From Spirochaetota bacterium (lineage in GTDB: Bacteria > Spirochaetota > UBA4802 > UBA5550): a stretch of 47,236 nt of DNA. Below are positions 8,202-17,058 of the stretch, one piece after another. Position numbers and translations under genes: made by a program. The stretch is taken from assembly GCA_016928865.1 (NCBI GenBank), contig JAFGJX010000052.1, forward strand, positions 1 through 47,236, given 5' to 3'. How positions within the stretch are numbered: position 1 is the stretch's first letter; each line of letters starts with the position of its first letter. The notes under the pieces are model-generated. The model saw only the letters and a list, made by a program, of their open reading frames with translations. It made no database searches and had not been told where the DNA came from.

Positions 8202-8774
8202 ATGACCAACAATAATTTAGCCAATCCGGCACCGTTGGGTCTTATGGGCTTTGGCATGACCACCATTCTTCTCAACATTCATAATGCCGGATTCTATCCC
8301 CTGGACACCATGATCCTTGCCATGGGTTTTTTCTATGGCGGTCTCGCCCAGATCATAGCGGGTATCATGGAGTTTAAAAAAGGCAATACCTTCGGCACCG
8401 TGGCGTTCACCTCCTACGGGCTCTTCTGGCAGACGCTGGTCTTCCTGTTGATAGTCCCCAACACCCCGCTGTGGGCCAACAAGCCGACTGAAGGCGCCAT
8501 GATCATGTATTTCATATGCTGGGGCATTTTCACCCTCTTCATGTTCTTCGGGACATTGAACGGCAACCGTGGTCTGCAGGTCGTGTTCCTTACCCTGACC
8601 ATCCTCTTCTTTCTCCTGGCGATTCGCGACTATACCCAGAGCGAGACAATCGCCACGATTACCGGATGGGAAGGCATTTTCTGCGGAGCCAGCGCCTTCT
8701 ATCTGGCAATGGCCGAGGTGCTGAATGAAAAATATGGCAGGACCGTGCTCCCGGTCGGAGCGCCGAAAGCCTGA
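8202..8774 (+). CDS. satP: Acetate/succinate transporter of the GPR1/FUN34/YaaH family (SatP)
   Basis: The 190-residue inner-membrane protein has six hydrophobic helices and starts with the family signature [14 protein letters not shown] (residues 7-20). The family moves acetate (and succinate) with protons. Other family marks are [19 protein letters not shown] (about 47-66) and a conserved YGLFW. Length is typical. It is a single-gene unit: a strong ribosome binding site in front, a perfect hairpin 28 bases behind. Acetate taken up here could feed acetyl-CoA into the lipid genes next to it, but that link is inference. Confidence 0.93.
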   Translation: MTNNNLANPAPLGLMGFGMTTILLNIHNAGFYPLDTMILAMGFFYGGLAQIIAGIMEFKKGNTFGTVAFTSYGLFWQTLVFLLIVPNTPLWANKPTEGAMIMYFICWGIFTLFMFFGTLNGNRGLQVVFLTLTILFFLLAIRDYTQSETIATITGWEGIFCGASAFYLAMAEVLNEKYGRTVLPVGAPKA

Positions 8775-8801
8775 CACTATCTGATACAGCAAGGTCTCGA
8801 T

Positions 8802-8831
8802 TTGAACGGCGGGTTTTGACCCGCCGTTCAA
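8802..8831 (+). terminator. Perfect hairpin after satP
   Basis: A 13-base-pair perfect stem (arms 8802-8814 and 8819-8831) with a TTTG loop follows the satP stop by 28 bases. The stem is G+C-rich in its middle and closed by TTGAA/TTCAA. The T-run after it is poor (ATTATATGG), so it may stop transcription weakly or protect the mRNA 3' end. Confidence 0.6.
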
Positions 8832-9237
8832 ATTATATGGAATAATTACAGGCCCGCCTGATGAATTACGCTCACTCTTGTATTCTGATACCGCAAGTGG
8901 GTTCTTAAACAAAAATTTCATTGTGATAAGTAAAATTTTTATTTTTATGGCTGTTACCTGTTCCCGGGAGTTTCAATTGATGCATGTTTTTCGGGACAAC
9001 AGGCATACTTTATTTTTGAACAACCGTAAAAATGCTTGATATCATTCTAACCATTGCTATTATATTTACCTGCAAGCATCCCAGATCCATTTCATTATTT
9101 AGATTCCTATGATGCGCAAGGGAAAAAACTACAAATACCTGAACGATGCCCGTCTGGAGCACCGACGGTTCAGTCTTGTCTTCTGGGGAATTGCGTCCAG
9201 TACCACTTGATGATATTCAGTTCATGGTGATGGGGGA
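8832..9237. other. Intergenic region before the chemotaxis receptor
   Basis: About 400 bases, A+T-rich at first. A 33-codon frame at 9109-9210 (ATG ATG CGC AAG start, TGA end) has a plausible composition but no ribosome binding site; I do not call it a gene. The string AAGTAAAATTTT near 8930 also occurs near 8053 on the other side of satP, in a similar sequence setting. Nothing else recognised. Confidence 0.4.
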
Positions 9238-9240
9238 ATG

Positions 9241-11415
9241 ATGAAAAAAATTATTGCTGCCGTATTCTTTTTCACACTCTTTCTTTCTCTTCCGGGCTAC
9301 CCTCGTGATCCCGTAATAATCGACGACTCACTGACCAGCTATGGTATCGGCGGCCATTTCCAGTACCTGGAAGACCGTGACGGGACCATCAGCTTTGCGC
9401 AGGCGCTGAAAATCAAGAACCGCTGGGTGGATTCTGAAAAGGATTCCTTCAATTTCGGCTTTACCCGCTCTGTATACTGGATGCGCTTCACTCTCGACAA
9501 CCGGCACGCCGATAACAAGGCGGTATATCTTGAAATCGATTATCCGATGATCGACTACATTGACTTCTATCTTCCGAGTGATGACAGGGAATACCGGCAT
9601 GTTTCCATGGGCGACCACTACCCGTTCTATGACCGCACAATAATAGACAGGAACTTCGTCCTGGAACTGGACACTGCTCCGGGCTTCCACACCGTCTACA
9701 TGCGTTTTAAAACAACCAGCTCTCTGAATTTCAAGCCCATGCTCTGGTCGGCGGACGAATTCATTAAACGTGAAAACACCGTTCTCCCCATCTTCTGGAT
9801 CTACTTCGGCCTCATGATGATTATGGCCGTGTATAACTTCTTCCTTTTCATTTCGATCCGGGAAATAAGCTATTTATATTACACGATATTTATCGTCATA
9901 TACATCCTGTTCCAGTCGACCCTCAACGGGTTCGCCTTTCAATACCTCTGGCCGAACTCGATCTGGTGGGCCAACAACTGTCTTCCCTTTTTCATGTGCA
10001 TGAGCGTCGTAGCCGCCGCCGTCTTCGTAATTAAATACGTGGAGGGCAGGAAAAATTTTCCCAGAGTGTACAAGCTTATTCTTTTCAGTATCCTTATTCC
10101 ACTCGCCCTGGTCGGCCTGGTGGCCTTTTCCGGAAACTACGCGCTGAGCATTAAAATGTCCACTGGCGCGGTCGTATATGGCGCTGTCGGCCTCCTGGTG
10201 CTCGGCGGCGGTCCGCTCCTTTCACGGTCGAGGGAGGCCCGGTACATCATCATCGCGTTCATCGCCCTTGTATTCGGCGTTTCCCTTTACGTGCTGAAGA
10301 CCTTCGGCTTCCTCTCGGCCAATTTCCTGACCAACTGGAGCATCCAGATTGGATCATCTTTGGTGGTCGTGCTTTTCTCCTTCGCTCTGGCGGACAAGAT
10401 AACCGTCATGAAAAAGAACCTGGAAATCGCCAACATCACGCTCGGGGAAAACGAGAAAGAGATCAGGAATCGCATGGCGGTCCTTGAAAACGACGTGGTG
10501 ACCATCAGCGAGATTTCACATGAACTCCTCAACATGAGCAACGAGCTTTCAACGATCGGGAACAGTTTCGCCAGCCTGTCGAACGAACAGGCGTCGACGA
10601 CCGAGCAGATGTCCGCGGCCTTCGAGGAGCTGTCGGCGTCCATTGAAAAAATTTACGAATCCACCGTCAGGCAGGAGGAGGAAGGACGCAGGAGCAGAGA
10701 GCTGGCGCAGGTGCTGACCGAGGCGCAGAAGAACGTGGGCAGGGTCAGCATGAGCGTCCTGGACGGGATCTCGGTCATCACCAACTCCGCGAACGAGACC
10801 GGCGCCAACCTGAACCGGATGATAGAACGGATGCAGCTCATCGACCGTGGCGGCAAGGCAATCGACGGCTTTACCGCCATGATCGACGATATTACCGACC
10901 GGATTAATCTCCTGTCGCTAAACGCCGCCATTGAGGCGGCGCGCGCCGGCGAGCACGGCAGAGGCTTTGCCGTCGTGGCCGATGAAATCAGCAAGCTCGC
11001 GTCCGCCACCTCGGACAATTCTCGCGAGATATCATCCGAGATAATAAAGATGATCGGCGACATCAAGCAGGGCATGGCGATAGTCGATGAAACAAGAAAA
11101 TCGATTGAAACAATTTTCGGACGGATCGAGGACATCAACGAGCGCATAAACAATACCAGGGACGTGATGTCAAAGCAGGCGGAAGCGACACGGGAGGTCA
11201 CCAGCCAGGCAGAGCTGATGGACGGTCTCTCCCGGAACATCGCGACTGCGACCAGGGAGCAGAACACTTCCATGGAAGAGAATATCAAGACCGTGTCGCG
11301 GCTTTCAGAGATCGCCCAGGAGGTGGCGCTTGCCAACCAGAAAATCCTGGAATTCACCTCGTCGATTATGGAAAAATCCGGAAAGCTCCGTGAGATAATC
11401 AGCAGCCGCGCGTGA
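9241..11415 (+). CDS. Methyl-accepting chemotaxis protein with 7TMR-DISM sensor
   Basis: The 724-residue receptor has a signal peptide (about 1-22), an extracytoplasmic beta-rich domain of the 7TMR-DISMED2 type (about 25-175), seven hydrophobic helices (about 185-395) and a cytoplasmic methyl-accepting signalling domain (about 430-724). The hairpin tip is plain near residue 555-590: LLSLNAAIEAARAGEHGRG then FAVVADEISKLA. It would sense small ligands such as carbohydrates outside the inner membrane and control the CheA kinase. The C-terminus has no CheR/CheB docking pentapeptide. An ATG at 9238 gives one extra Met; GGGGGA at about 9231-9236 favours 9241. Most chemoreceptors have two membrane helices, so this seven-helix form is less common. 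Confidence 0.88.
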   Translation: MKKIIAAVFFFTLFLSLPGYPRDPVIIDDSLTSYGIGGHFQYLEDRDGTISFAQALKIKNRWVDSEKDSFNFGFTRSVYWMRFTLDNRHADNKAVYLEIDYPMIDYIDFYLPSDDREYRHVSMGDHYPFYDRTIIDRNFVLELDTAPGFHTVYMRFKTTSSLNFKPMLWSADEFIKRENTVLPIFWIYFGLMMIMAVYNFFLFISIREISYLYYTIFIVIYILFQSTLNGFAFQYLWPNSIWWANNCLPFFMCMSVVAAAVFVIKYVEGRKNFPRVYKLILFSILIPLALVGLVAFSGNYALSIKMSTGAVVYGAVGLLVLGGGPLLSRSREARYIIIAFIALVFGVSLYVLKTFGFLSANFLTNWSIQIGSSLVVVLFSFALADKITVMKKNLEIANITLGENEKEIRNRMAVLENDVVTISEISHELLNMSNELSTIGNSFASLSNEQASTTEQMSAAFEELSASIEKIYESTVRQEEEGRRSRELAQVLTEAQKNVGRVSMSVLDGISVITNSANETGANLNRMIERMQLIDRGGKAIDGFTAMIDDITDRINLLSLNAAIEAARAGEHGRGFAVVADEISKLASATSDNSREISSEIIKMIGDIKQGMAIVDETRKSIETIFGRIEDINERINNTRDVMSKQAEATREVTSQAELMDGLSRNIATATREQNTSMEENIKTVSRLSEIAQEVALANQKILEFTSSIMEKSGKLREIISSRA

Positions 11416-11584
11416 TCAATCTCGTCGTTGACCCAATCCGGCACCAGGTGCGATCCATAGAACCGGCCAACCGGCGAGGGGGGGGTCTATCGACCATGAC
11501 CGATAAAATGCATCGTTTTATTTTATGGTTGATTTTTCCTTTGTCTTGAATAATAGTTACATAACATACACTGATGGAGTCACT

Positions 11585-12076
11585 ATGATAACCGAACGCC
11601 GTCCCATACTCTTATGTATATGCCCGGCACTTATCAGTGGATTACTGCTGTCCGGGTGTTTTCCTAAAAAGGTCGGCCCGGCCGGTCCTGACGGAAAGCG
11701 ACTCACCTGGGACATGATGGGCGCAGAACAGCGCAAAACGCACATGAAGACCGCTGTCATGCCACGAGCGGCAGAGCTCTTCCGCTCGTGGCGGCCAGAG
11801 AACTACGCGGTTACCGACTGCACCCTCTGCCATGGAAAAGGGGCGAGAACCGGGGACTTTCATATGCCAACAGGCCATCTCCCGCGGCTTAGCGGTGACT
11901 GGACCCTTCGGCCCGAGTTTGAAAAGTATCCCGAGACTACCAGGCTCAAGCTCGACCGGCTGGTACCGCTCATGTCAGAGGCCCTCGGCAAAAAATCGTT
12001 CAGCCTGGTAACCCGCCGCGGGTTCGGATGCTATTCCTGCCATCTGGGGCCGTCAGGACCGCTGTTCGGGAACTGA
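11585..12076 (+). CDS. Di-haem c-type cytochrome lipoprotein
   Basis: The 163-residue product has a lipoprotein signal with lipobox LLSGC (Cys25) and two haem c-binding motifs, CTLCH (79-83) and CYSCH (149-153). It would be anchored to a membrane and transfer electrons in the periplasm. The start at 11585 is chosen because GGAG lies five bases upstream and it yields a clean signal peptide; an upstream in-frame ATG at 11525 would spoil it. I do not recognise the family beyond the haem motifs; the 66 residues between the two sites may hold distal ligands (Met94, His98). The thioredoxin-like gene 54 bases downstream is probably co-transcribed. Confidence 0.78.
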   Translation: MITERRPILLCICPALISGLLLSGCFPKKVGPAGPDGKRLTWDMMGAEQRKTHMKTAVMPRAAELFRSWRPENYAVTDCTLCHGKGARTGDFHMPTGHLPRLSGDWTLRPEFEKYPETTRLKLDRLVPLMSEALGKKSFSLVTRRGFGCYSCHLGPSGPLFGN

Positions 12077-12129
12077 TTGATCACGATCCGCAACTAATTC
12101 TAACCTCCTGCCCCGGGAGGAATCAACGC

Positions 12130-14166
12130 ATGAATGAAACCAGAAAAAACATGCTCGGCACGGAACAGAGCCCGTACCTGCGTCAGCACGCGGGGAACCC
12201 GGTCTGGTGGCAGCCATGGGGAAAGGACGCGTTCTCAGCGGCCGTCGCCAGGGACGTGCCGATTTTTCTGTCGATCGGGTACTCCACCTGCCACTGGTGT
12301 CACGTTATGGAGAAAGAGTCGTTCGAGAATGAAGAAGTCGCTGCCATATTGAACCGATCCTTCATCGCGGTAAAGGTCGACAGGGAAGAGCATCCGGACG
12401 TAGACCATATATACATGGCCGCGGTACAGGCAATGGGGCAGCGGGGCGGCTGGCCCCTGACCGTCATACTGACCCCCGGGCTGCGGCCTTTTTTCGGCGG
12501 GACCTACTTCCCCCGTCACATTCTTTTAAATCTTCTCGAGGAGATCGACCGTTTGTGGCGTGAAGAGCGGCCGCGCGTGGACGCGATCGGCGACGAGGTG
12601 CTCTACGCACTCAAGCGCATGGCACTACCTGCCGATGGAACCGCATCGCGATCGACTGCGGAAGATCTGCTGCGTGCTGCGTTTCACAGAGCACGTGATG
12701 ATTTCGACCCGGTCAACGGCGGCTTCGGAAGCGCGCCCAAGTTCCCGCCGTCAACCCTGGTCAGGCTGCTGCTGCGTATCTACCGGCGAACAGGGGACCA
12801 GGAGGCGCTCCGAATGGCCGAGACGACGCTTTCCGCCATGGCCCGCGGCGGCATATATGACCATCTGGCCGGCGGGTTCGCGCGCTACTCCACCGACGAG
12901 CAATGGCTTATTCCCCATTTCGAGAAAATGCTTTACGACAATGCGCTCCTCGCCGCCGTGTACACGGAGGCCTTCTGTGCGTCTGGAAATGCACTCTATG
13001 AAAACGTAGCGCGCGAAACGCTTGATTACGTTCTTCTTGAAATGACCTCTTCAGATGGAGGGTTTTATTCAGCCGAGGACGCTGACAGCGAAGGAAAAGA
13101 AGGGAAATTCTACGTCTGGACAGACGAGGAGCTCAGGTCGGTGCTGCCCGCCGGAGACTACCGCGCGTTCGCAGAGGTTTATGCAATCAGCAGCGCCGGC
13201 AATTTCGAAGCGGGAGCGAATGTCCTTTCCCTGCGCTCCGGCGCTGCATGGGAAGACCGCTACAGGCCGGAGGTGTTGCGGGCGCGGAACGCGCTCCGGA
13301 ACATGCGGGCGCTACGTCCCCGTCCGCTGAAGGACGACAAGGTCCTTACTGCCTGGAACGGACTCATGATCGGATCGATGGCGCGCGCGGGCCGTTCATT
13401 CGGCGATTCCAGGTATCTCGATGCAGCTGCGCGGGCCGCCGCGTTCGTGCGCGGCGCATTGTGGCGCGAAGGCATCCTGCTCCGCCGCCATCGTGCCGGA
13501 GACGCGCGGCATCCCGGCACGCTCGACGATTACGCTTACATGGTTGACGGGCTCATCTCCCTCTACGAGGCCTCGGCTGACGAGGAATGGCTCCTCTGGG
13601 CGATCGACCTCCAGAAGGCCCAGGACCGGATTTTCGCTGATGAGGCGCGTGGCGGGTATTATTATGCCTCCGGCGACACGCCAGACCTGCTGGTGAGAAC
13701 GAAGGAGCTGACGGACGGCGCAATTCCAAGCGCCGGCGCCGTCTCCGCGCTGAACTGCCTGAAGCTTCACCGCTACCTGCAGGACGATGCATACAGGGAT
13801 AGAGCGGCGGACGTAGTTGCCGCCGCGGGAGAGATGCCGCTGCGCTACCCGGGCTCCTTCTCACAGTTGATCATCGCCGCGGATTTTCTCAGCGATGATG
13901 TCGTGGAGATAACGGTTGCGGGAAGAAATGACTCGATGGAATTCAATGACGCAGTGTCCAGGCTTTCAGCGCGGTTTCTCCCGAACACCGTGATCGCCTA
14001 CGCGGGAACCGGCACGCCGACCGCCATCCCCCTTGCAGCAGGCAAGGCCCAGATCAAGAGAAAAACGACACTGTACGTATGCACGGGATCAGAGTGCCAT
14101 GCGCCCGTTACCGAACCGGGCCAGGCTCTGGCTCTTCTTGAATCTGTAAAACAATATAAGCTGTAA
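12130..14166 (+). CDS. Thioredoxin-like DUF255/YyaL (SPATA20-type) protein
   Basis: The 678-residue protein has an N-terminal thioredoxin-fold domain (DUF255) with the family signature STCHWCHVME (52-61), TEQSPYLRQHAGNPV (11-25) and GGWPLTVILTP. It continues into a large (alpha/alpha)6-barrel region of the N-acylglucosamine-2-epimerase-like type, with GGFARYSTDEQWLIPHFEKM and DDKVLTAWNGLMI. The family is widespread from bacteria to mammals (SPATA20), but its reaction is not established. GGGAGGA at 12115-12121 decides the ATG at 12130. Full length compared with homologues. It has no signal peptide, so it is probably cytoplasmic, unlike the cytochrome lipoprotein upstream. Confidence 0.9.
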   Translation: MNETRKNMLGTEQSPYLRQHAGNPVWWQPWGKDAFSAAVARDVPIFLSIGYSTCHWCHVMEKESFENEEVAAILNRSFIAVKVDREEHPDVDHIYMAAVQAMGQRGGWPLTVILTPGLRPFFGGTYFPRHILLNLLEEIDRLWREERPRVDAIGDEVLYALKRMALPADGTASRSTAEDLLRAAFHRARDDFDPVNGGFGSAPKFPPSTLVRLLLRIYRRTGDQEALRMAETTLSAMARGGIYDHLAGGFARYSTDEQWLIPHFEKMLYDNALLAAVYTEAFCASGNALYENVARETLDYVLLEMTSSDGGFYSAEDADSEGKEGKFYVWTDEELRSVLPAGDYRAFAEVYAISSAGNFEAGANVLSLRSGAAWEDRYRPEVLRARNALRNMRALRPRPLKDDKVLTAWNGLMIGSMARAGRSFGDSRYLDAAARAAAFVRGALWREGILLRRHRAGDARHPGTLDDYAYMVDGLISLYEASADEEWLLWAIDLQKAQDRIFADEARGGYYYASGDTPDLLVRTKELTDGAIPSAGAVSALNCLKLHRYLQDDAYRDRAADVVAAAGEMPLRYPGSFSQLIIAADFLSDDVVEITVAGRNDSMEFNDAVSRLSARFLPNTVIAYAGTGTPTAIPLAAGKAQIKRKTTLYVCTGSECHAPVTEPGQALALLESVKQYKL

Positions 14167-14293
14167 CACCGCTCTATCAGCGCCCTCTCATAACAAAAAT
14201 TTCCTTGATCTTTTAGACTGTAGCCGTTAGTATTATACCCCGTTTGCACAACCCGGCTGATCACGTTAACGTCCAATGCAGAGGGCCTGTCAC

Positions 14294-15034
14294 ATGCTAA
14301 TGAATTTTTTTCTGGCCGCATATCGACCCGTTTATATTGTCTTTCTCGGCATCAACACCGCCGTACTCGGGACCATCGTCATCATCACTTCCTTCGCCGA
14401 TCCCACGGGCAATTTTGTCCATTACATCGGCAAGTTCTGGTCAAGAATGAACCTCTTTCTCGCCGGCGCCAAGGTCAGGATCACGGGCATCGAGCATATA
14501 TCCATGGGCTCCTCCTATATCGTACTCTCGAATCACCAGAGCCATTTTGACGTGTGGTCCCTGATAGGTCATCTTCCCCTGCAGCTGCGCTGGGTCATCA
14601 AAAAAGAATTGCGCAGCGTTCCGATCTTCGGATTGGGGTGTGAGCGCATGGGGCACATATTCATCGACCGCGGCAATCCGCAAAAATCGCACGAGGAGTT
14701 ACAGTCCCTCAGGGACAAGTTCAACACCGGCGCTTCGGTCGTCTTTTATCCCGAAGGCACCCGGAGTACCGACGGAACCCTTCTTCCCTTCAAGAAAGGT
14801 GGGTTCGTCATGGCCCTTCAGGCCGGGATTCCGATCCTTCCCGTCACTGTGAACGGCAGCAGACACCTCCTCCCGAAAGACAGCACGCGCTTTCGGCCCG
14901 GTATCATCGATATCATAATCCATGAACCGGTCCCGGTTGATGGATATTTGTACGAAACAAAGGAAGCACTCATGGAAAAAGTCAGACAGATCATAGGATC
15001 GGGGCTGAATCGCGTACAGCGGCCCTCCATCTGA
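14294..15034 (+). CDS. plsC: 1-acyl-sn-glycerol-3-phosphate acyltransferase (PlsC)
   Basis: The 246-residue inner-membrane enzyme acylates lysophosphatidate to phosphatidate. It has N-terminal hydrophobic segments (about 5-35) and the acyltransferase motifs NHQSHFDVW (80-88, the HX4D catalytic pair His81 and Asp86), FIDRG (123-127) and FYPEGTRS (151-158), then PILPVTVNGSR. GAGGG at 14281-14285 favours ATG 14294, although ATG 14276 and 14300 are in frame. It lies about 6 kb from the PlsY-like gene and could complete a phosphatidate pathway with it, but this is a common housekeeping gene. Confidence 0.9.
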   Translation: MLMNFFLAAYRPVYIVFLGINTAVLGTIVIITSFADPTGNFVHYIGKFWSRMNLFLAGAKVRITGIEHISMGSSYIVLSNHQSHFDVWSLIGHLPLQLRWVIKKELRSVPIFGLGCERMGHIFIDRGNPQKSHEELQSLRDKFNTGASVVFYPEGTRSTDGTLLPFKKGGFVMALQAGIPILPVTVNGSRHLLPKDSTRFRPGIIDIIIHEPVPVDGYLYETKEALMEKVRQIIGSGLNRVQRPSI

Positions 15035-15118
15035 TATCAGGACCGCGGCCTGGTCCGCTTCAATGGTGTCTTGACAACGCACGGGAATTCGGGCGTTACT
15101 ATTTAACAGGAGATATGT

Positions 15119-15907
15119 ATGAAACGCAACACTACAATGTCAATCATTACAGTACTGATCTGCGCCATGGCTTACGGCGCTGCCTTCGGGCAACAGGACA
15201 GGCGGCCGGCGATCGCCGGGATCAGCGACTTTCAGGTTCAGGAGCGGCTGAGCTTCATAGAGAACTCTCTCTATTCAGCCCAGCCCAGCGCCCAGGCCTG
15301 GTGGTACAGCTGGATTTCCATCTACGCGGCCGGTACCGTGGTACAGGAAAGCCTGGCCGGCGTGCACTGGAACGACTGGAAGCACGATCATCATCCGCTG
15401 TATACACGACGGATAAGGGACCGCGCGTTTGCCGAGGACATGCTCGTCGGCGGACTGACGACCGCCATCGGACTGGGAGGCCAGTTGATATTTCCCTTCA
15501 AGCCGGCCTATCTTCCCGACCGCCTCCGCGCGATGCCTGCCGGCACCCCGGCGGAGCGGCTGGACAAGCTTGCGAGGGCGGAAGACATCCTGAAGCAGTG
15601 CGCGGAAACCGAAAAGGACGGATGGGGATGGCTGACGCACGTTCTGAACATCGTGGTCAACGCCGGCGCCGGATGCGTGACGGTTTTCGCGTTTCACCGG
15701 CCCTGGACCGACGGTCTGATAACCTTCGCGGAGGGAGAGGCGGTTTCCCTGGTGAATATATTCTCACAGCCGCGGCGTGCGATCAGAGACCTGAAAGCCT
15801 ATGAAGCTAAATACAAGGGGGGCGCGGATACCGGTTATGATTATTATGATAATGAAATATTTCTCACCCTTGCCCATGGCGGAATCGGCGTGGGGATGAA
15901 GTTTTAA
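15119..15907 (+). CDS. Exported protein of unknown function
   Basis: I do not recognise this 262-residue protein. It begins with a signal peptide (about 1-24, cleavage near AAFG/QQ). The mature part has two or three moderately hydrophobic stretches (about 55-75, 100-125, 176-195), a His-rich string HWNDWKHDHHP (about 80-90) and ends in GVGMKF, an aromatic end like that of outer-membrane proteins. AGGAGA six bases before the ATG supports the start. TTGACA at 15071-15076 lies upstream, but with poor spacing to TACTAT. It stands alone, followed by 358 bases without a gene. Confidence 0.7.
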   Translation: MKRNTTMSIITVLICAMAYGAAFGQQDRRPAIAGISDFQVQERLSFIENSLYSAQPSAQAWWYSWISIYAAGTVVQESLAGVHWNDWKHDHHPLYTRRIRDRAFAEDMLVGGLTTAIGLGGQLIFPFKPAYLPDRLRAMPAGTPAERLDKLARAEDILKQCAETEKDGWGWLTHVLNIVVNAGAGCVTVFAFHRPWTDGLITFAEGEAVSLVNIFSQPRRAIRDLKAYEAKYKGGADTGYDYYDNEIFLTLAHGGIGVGMKF

Positions 15908-16265
15908 AAAGGCGATGACAACAGAGCATCCACTCCTGCGGATCGTGTGCGGAAGGGGGACCATAAAAACATAATTTTTCCGGCACCATCAGCCCTATAC
16001 TGACACTACCCGCAACCAACGAGTGCTCCGTTTATATAATGTATAATGGAGTATATTTTGCGGCTTGCCAGACGAGTCCGGAGAGCCATCACTATTGCTT
16101 CCATTGACTGGGTTTGAATTGCAGAGGCAGCGGATCGTTTAACTCTGCCGGGACAATTTATTCGCGAAATGTTCTTGCGATATATAGGGGTTGTTATAAT
16201 TCTATTCACAAGTAAATGATTTTTATCTAAATCTTTTACCCATGACACCGTAATGACAGCCTGCA
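15908..16265. other. Intergenic region without recognisable feature
   Basis: An 86-residue minus frame (16006-16266) covers most of it but has an unconvincing composition, and the methyltransferase gene begins inside its first codons. The right half is A+T-rich and probably holds the promoter of the next gene. No repeat, RNA gene or terminator recognised. Confidence 0.4.
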
Positions 16266-17024
16266 ATGAATGAAGAGACGTGGAACAGGATATCCTGTGA
16301 TTATTATTCAGAAATACTGAGCCCGCTTAAGGACTGTAAGCACAATCCGCTAATAGATGACCTGAAGGCACTAAAGTCAAGCAAGCTCACGGTGATCGAT
16401 CTTGGCTGCGGTTTGGGCGAGCTCATTCCCTTTCTGGTGGAAAATTTTAAGGCGGTCACCGCCACGGATTTTTCTCCCGAAATGATAGCCCAGGCACTGG
16501 AGAGAAACGCCGGATCGGGCGCCGACTTCCTGATCTTGGACATGGATGACATGAGCGGACTGAAGTCCACATTTGACGTTGCGATCGCTGTTAATTCAAT
16601 ACTATCTTCGGATCTGGCGAAGCTGAACCGGATAATAAGGGAAATATTCAAAATTCTCAAGCCAGGCGGGAAATTGTTCGCGATACTTCCCGCCATGGAG
16701 TCCTATATATATCAGAACATGCTTTTCGTTGACCGGGAACTGGAAAAAGACGTGTCCCAGGAAAAAGTGATCATGCATGCATCGAAAAAGCTGGATCACA
16801 AATCGTACGATCCTTTTCATGGATTGATAAATTTCGAGGGTGATATACAAAAGGCCTTTTACCGATTTGAAATTCTGTACCGGTTCGGCAAGGGTGGTTT
16901 CAGCGAATTCAACATTGTACGGGTCCCGTACCGATGGTCAAAGTGGAAGGAAGCGGGTCAGATGTATTACCCGAGGGAAGACCCGCCATGGGACTGGTAC
17001 TTCACCTGCGTGAAGCCGAAGTGA
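16266..17024 (+). CDS. Class I SAM-dependent methyltransferase
   Basis: The 252-residue protein has the Rossmann-fold methyltransferase motifs in order: motif I VIDLGCGLGE (43-52), the acidic post-I region TATDFSPEM, motif II with DMDDMSG and FDVAIAVNSIL, and motif III after ILKPGGKLFAILP. These bind S-adenosylmethionine. The C-terminal part (about 150-252), with several Tyr and Trp, would select the substrate, which I cannot name. There is no clear Shine-Dalgarno sequence before ATG 16266. It ends 34 bases from the convergent radical SAM gene. Confidence 0.85.
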   Translation: MNEETWNRISCDYYSEILSPLKDCKHNPLIDDLKALKSSKLTVIDLGCGLGELIPFLVENFKAVTATDFSPEMIAQALERNAGSGADFLILDMDDMSGLKSTFDVAIAVNSILSSDLAKLNRIIREIFKILKPGGKLFAILPAMESYIYQNMLFVDRELEKDVSQEKVIMHASKKLDHKSYDPFHGLINFEGDIQKAFYRFEILYRFGKGGFSEFNIVRVPYRWSKWKEAGQMYYPREDPPWDWYFTCVKPK

Positions 17025-17058
17025 GTCCCCGCGATGCGCGACCTGTTCGGCGCGCCAG

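Noticed and set aside
9109..9210. 33-codon frame before the chemoreceptor
   Set aside because: Too short, no Shine-Dalgarno and no recognisable family; kept only as a remark.
16006..16266. 86-residue minus-strand frame
   Set aside because: Composition unlike protein, and the promoter of the methyltransferase gene must lie here.
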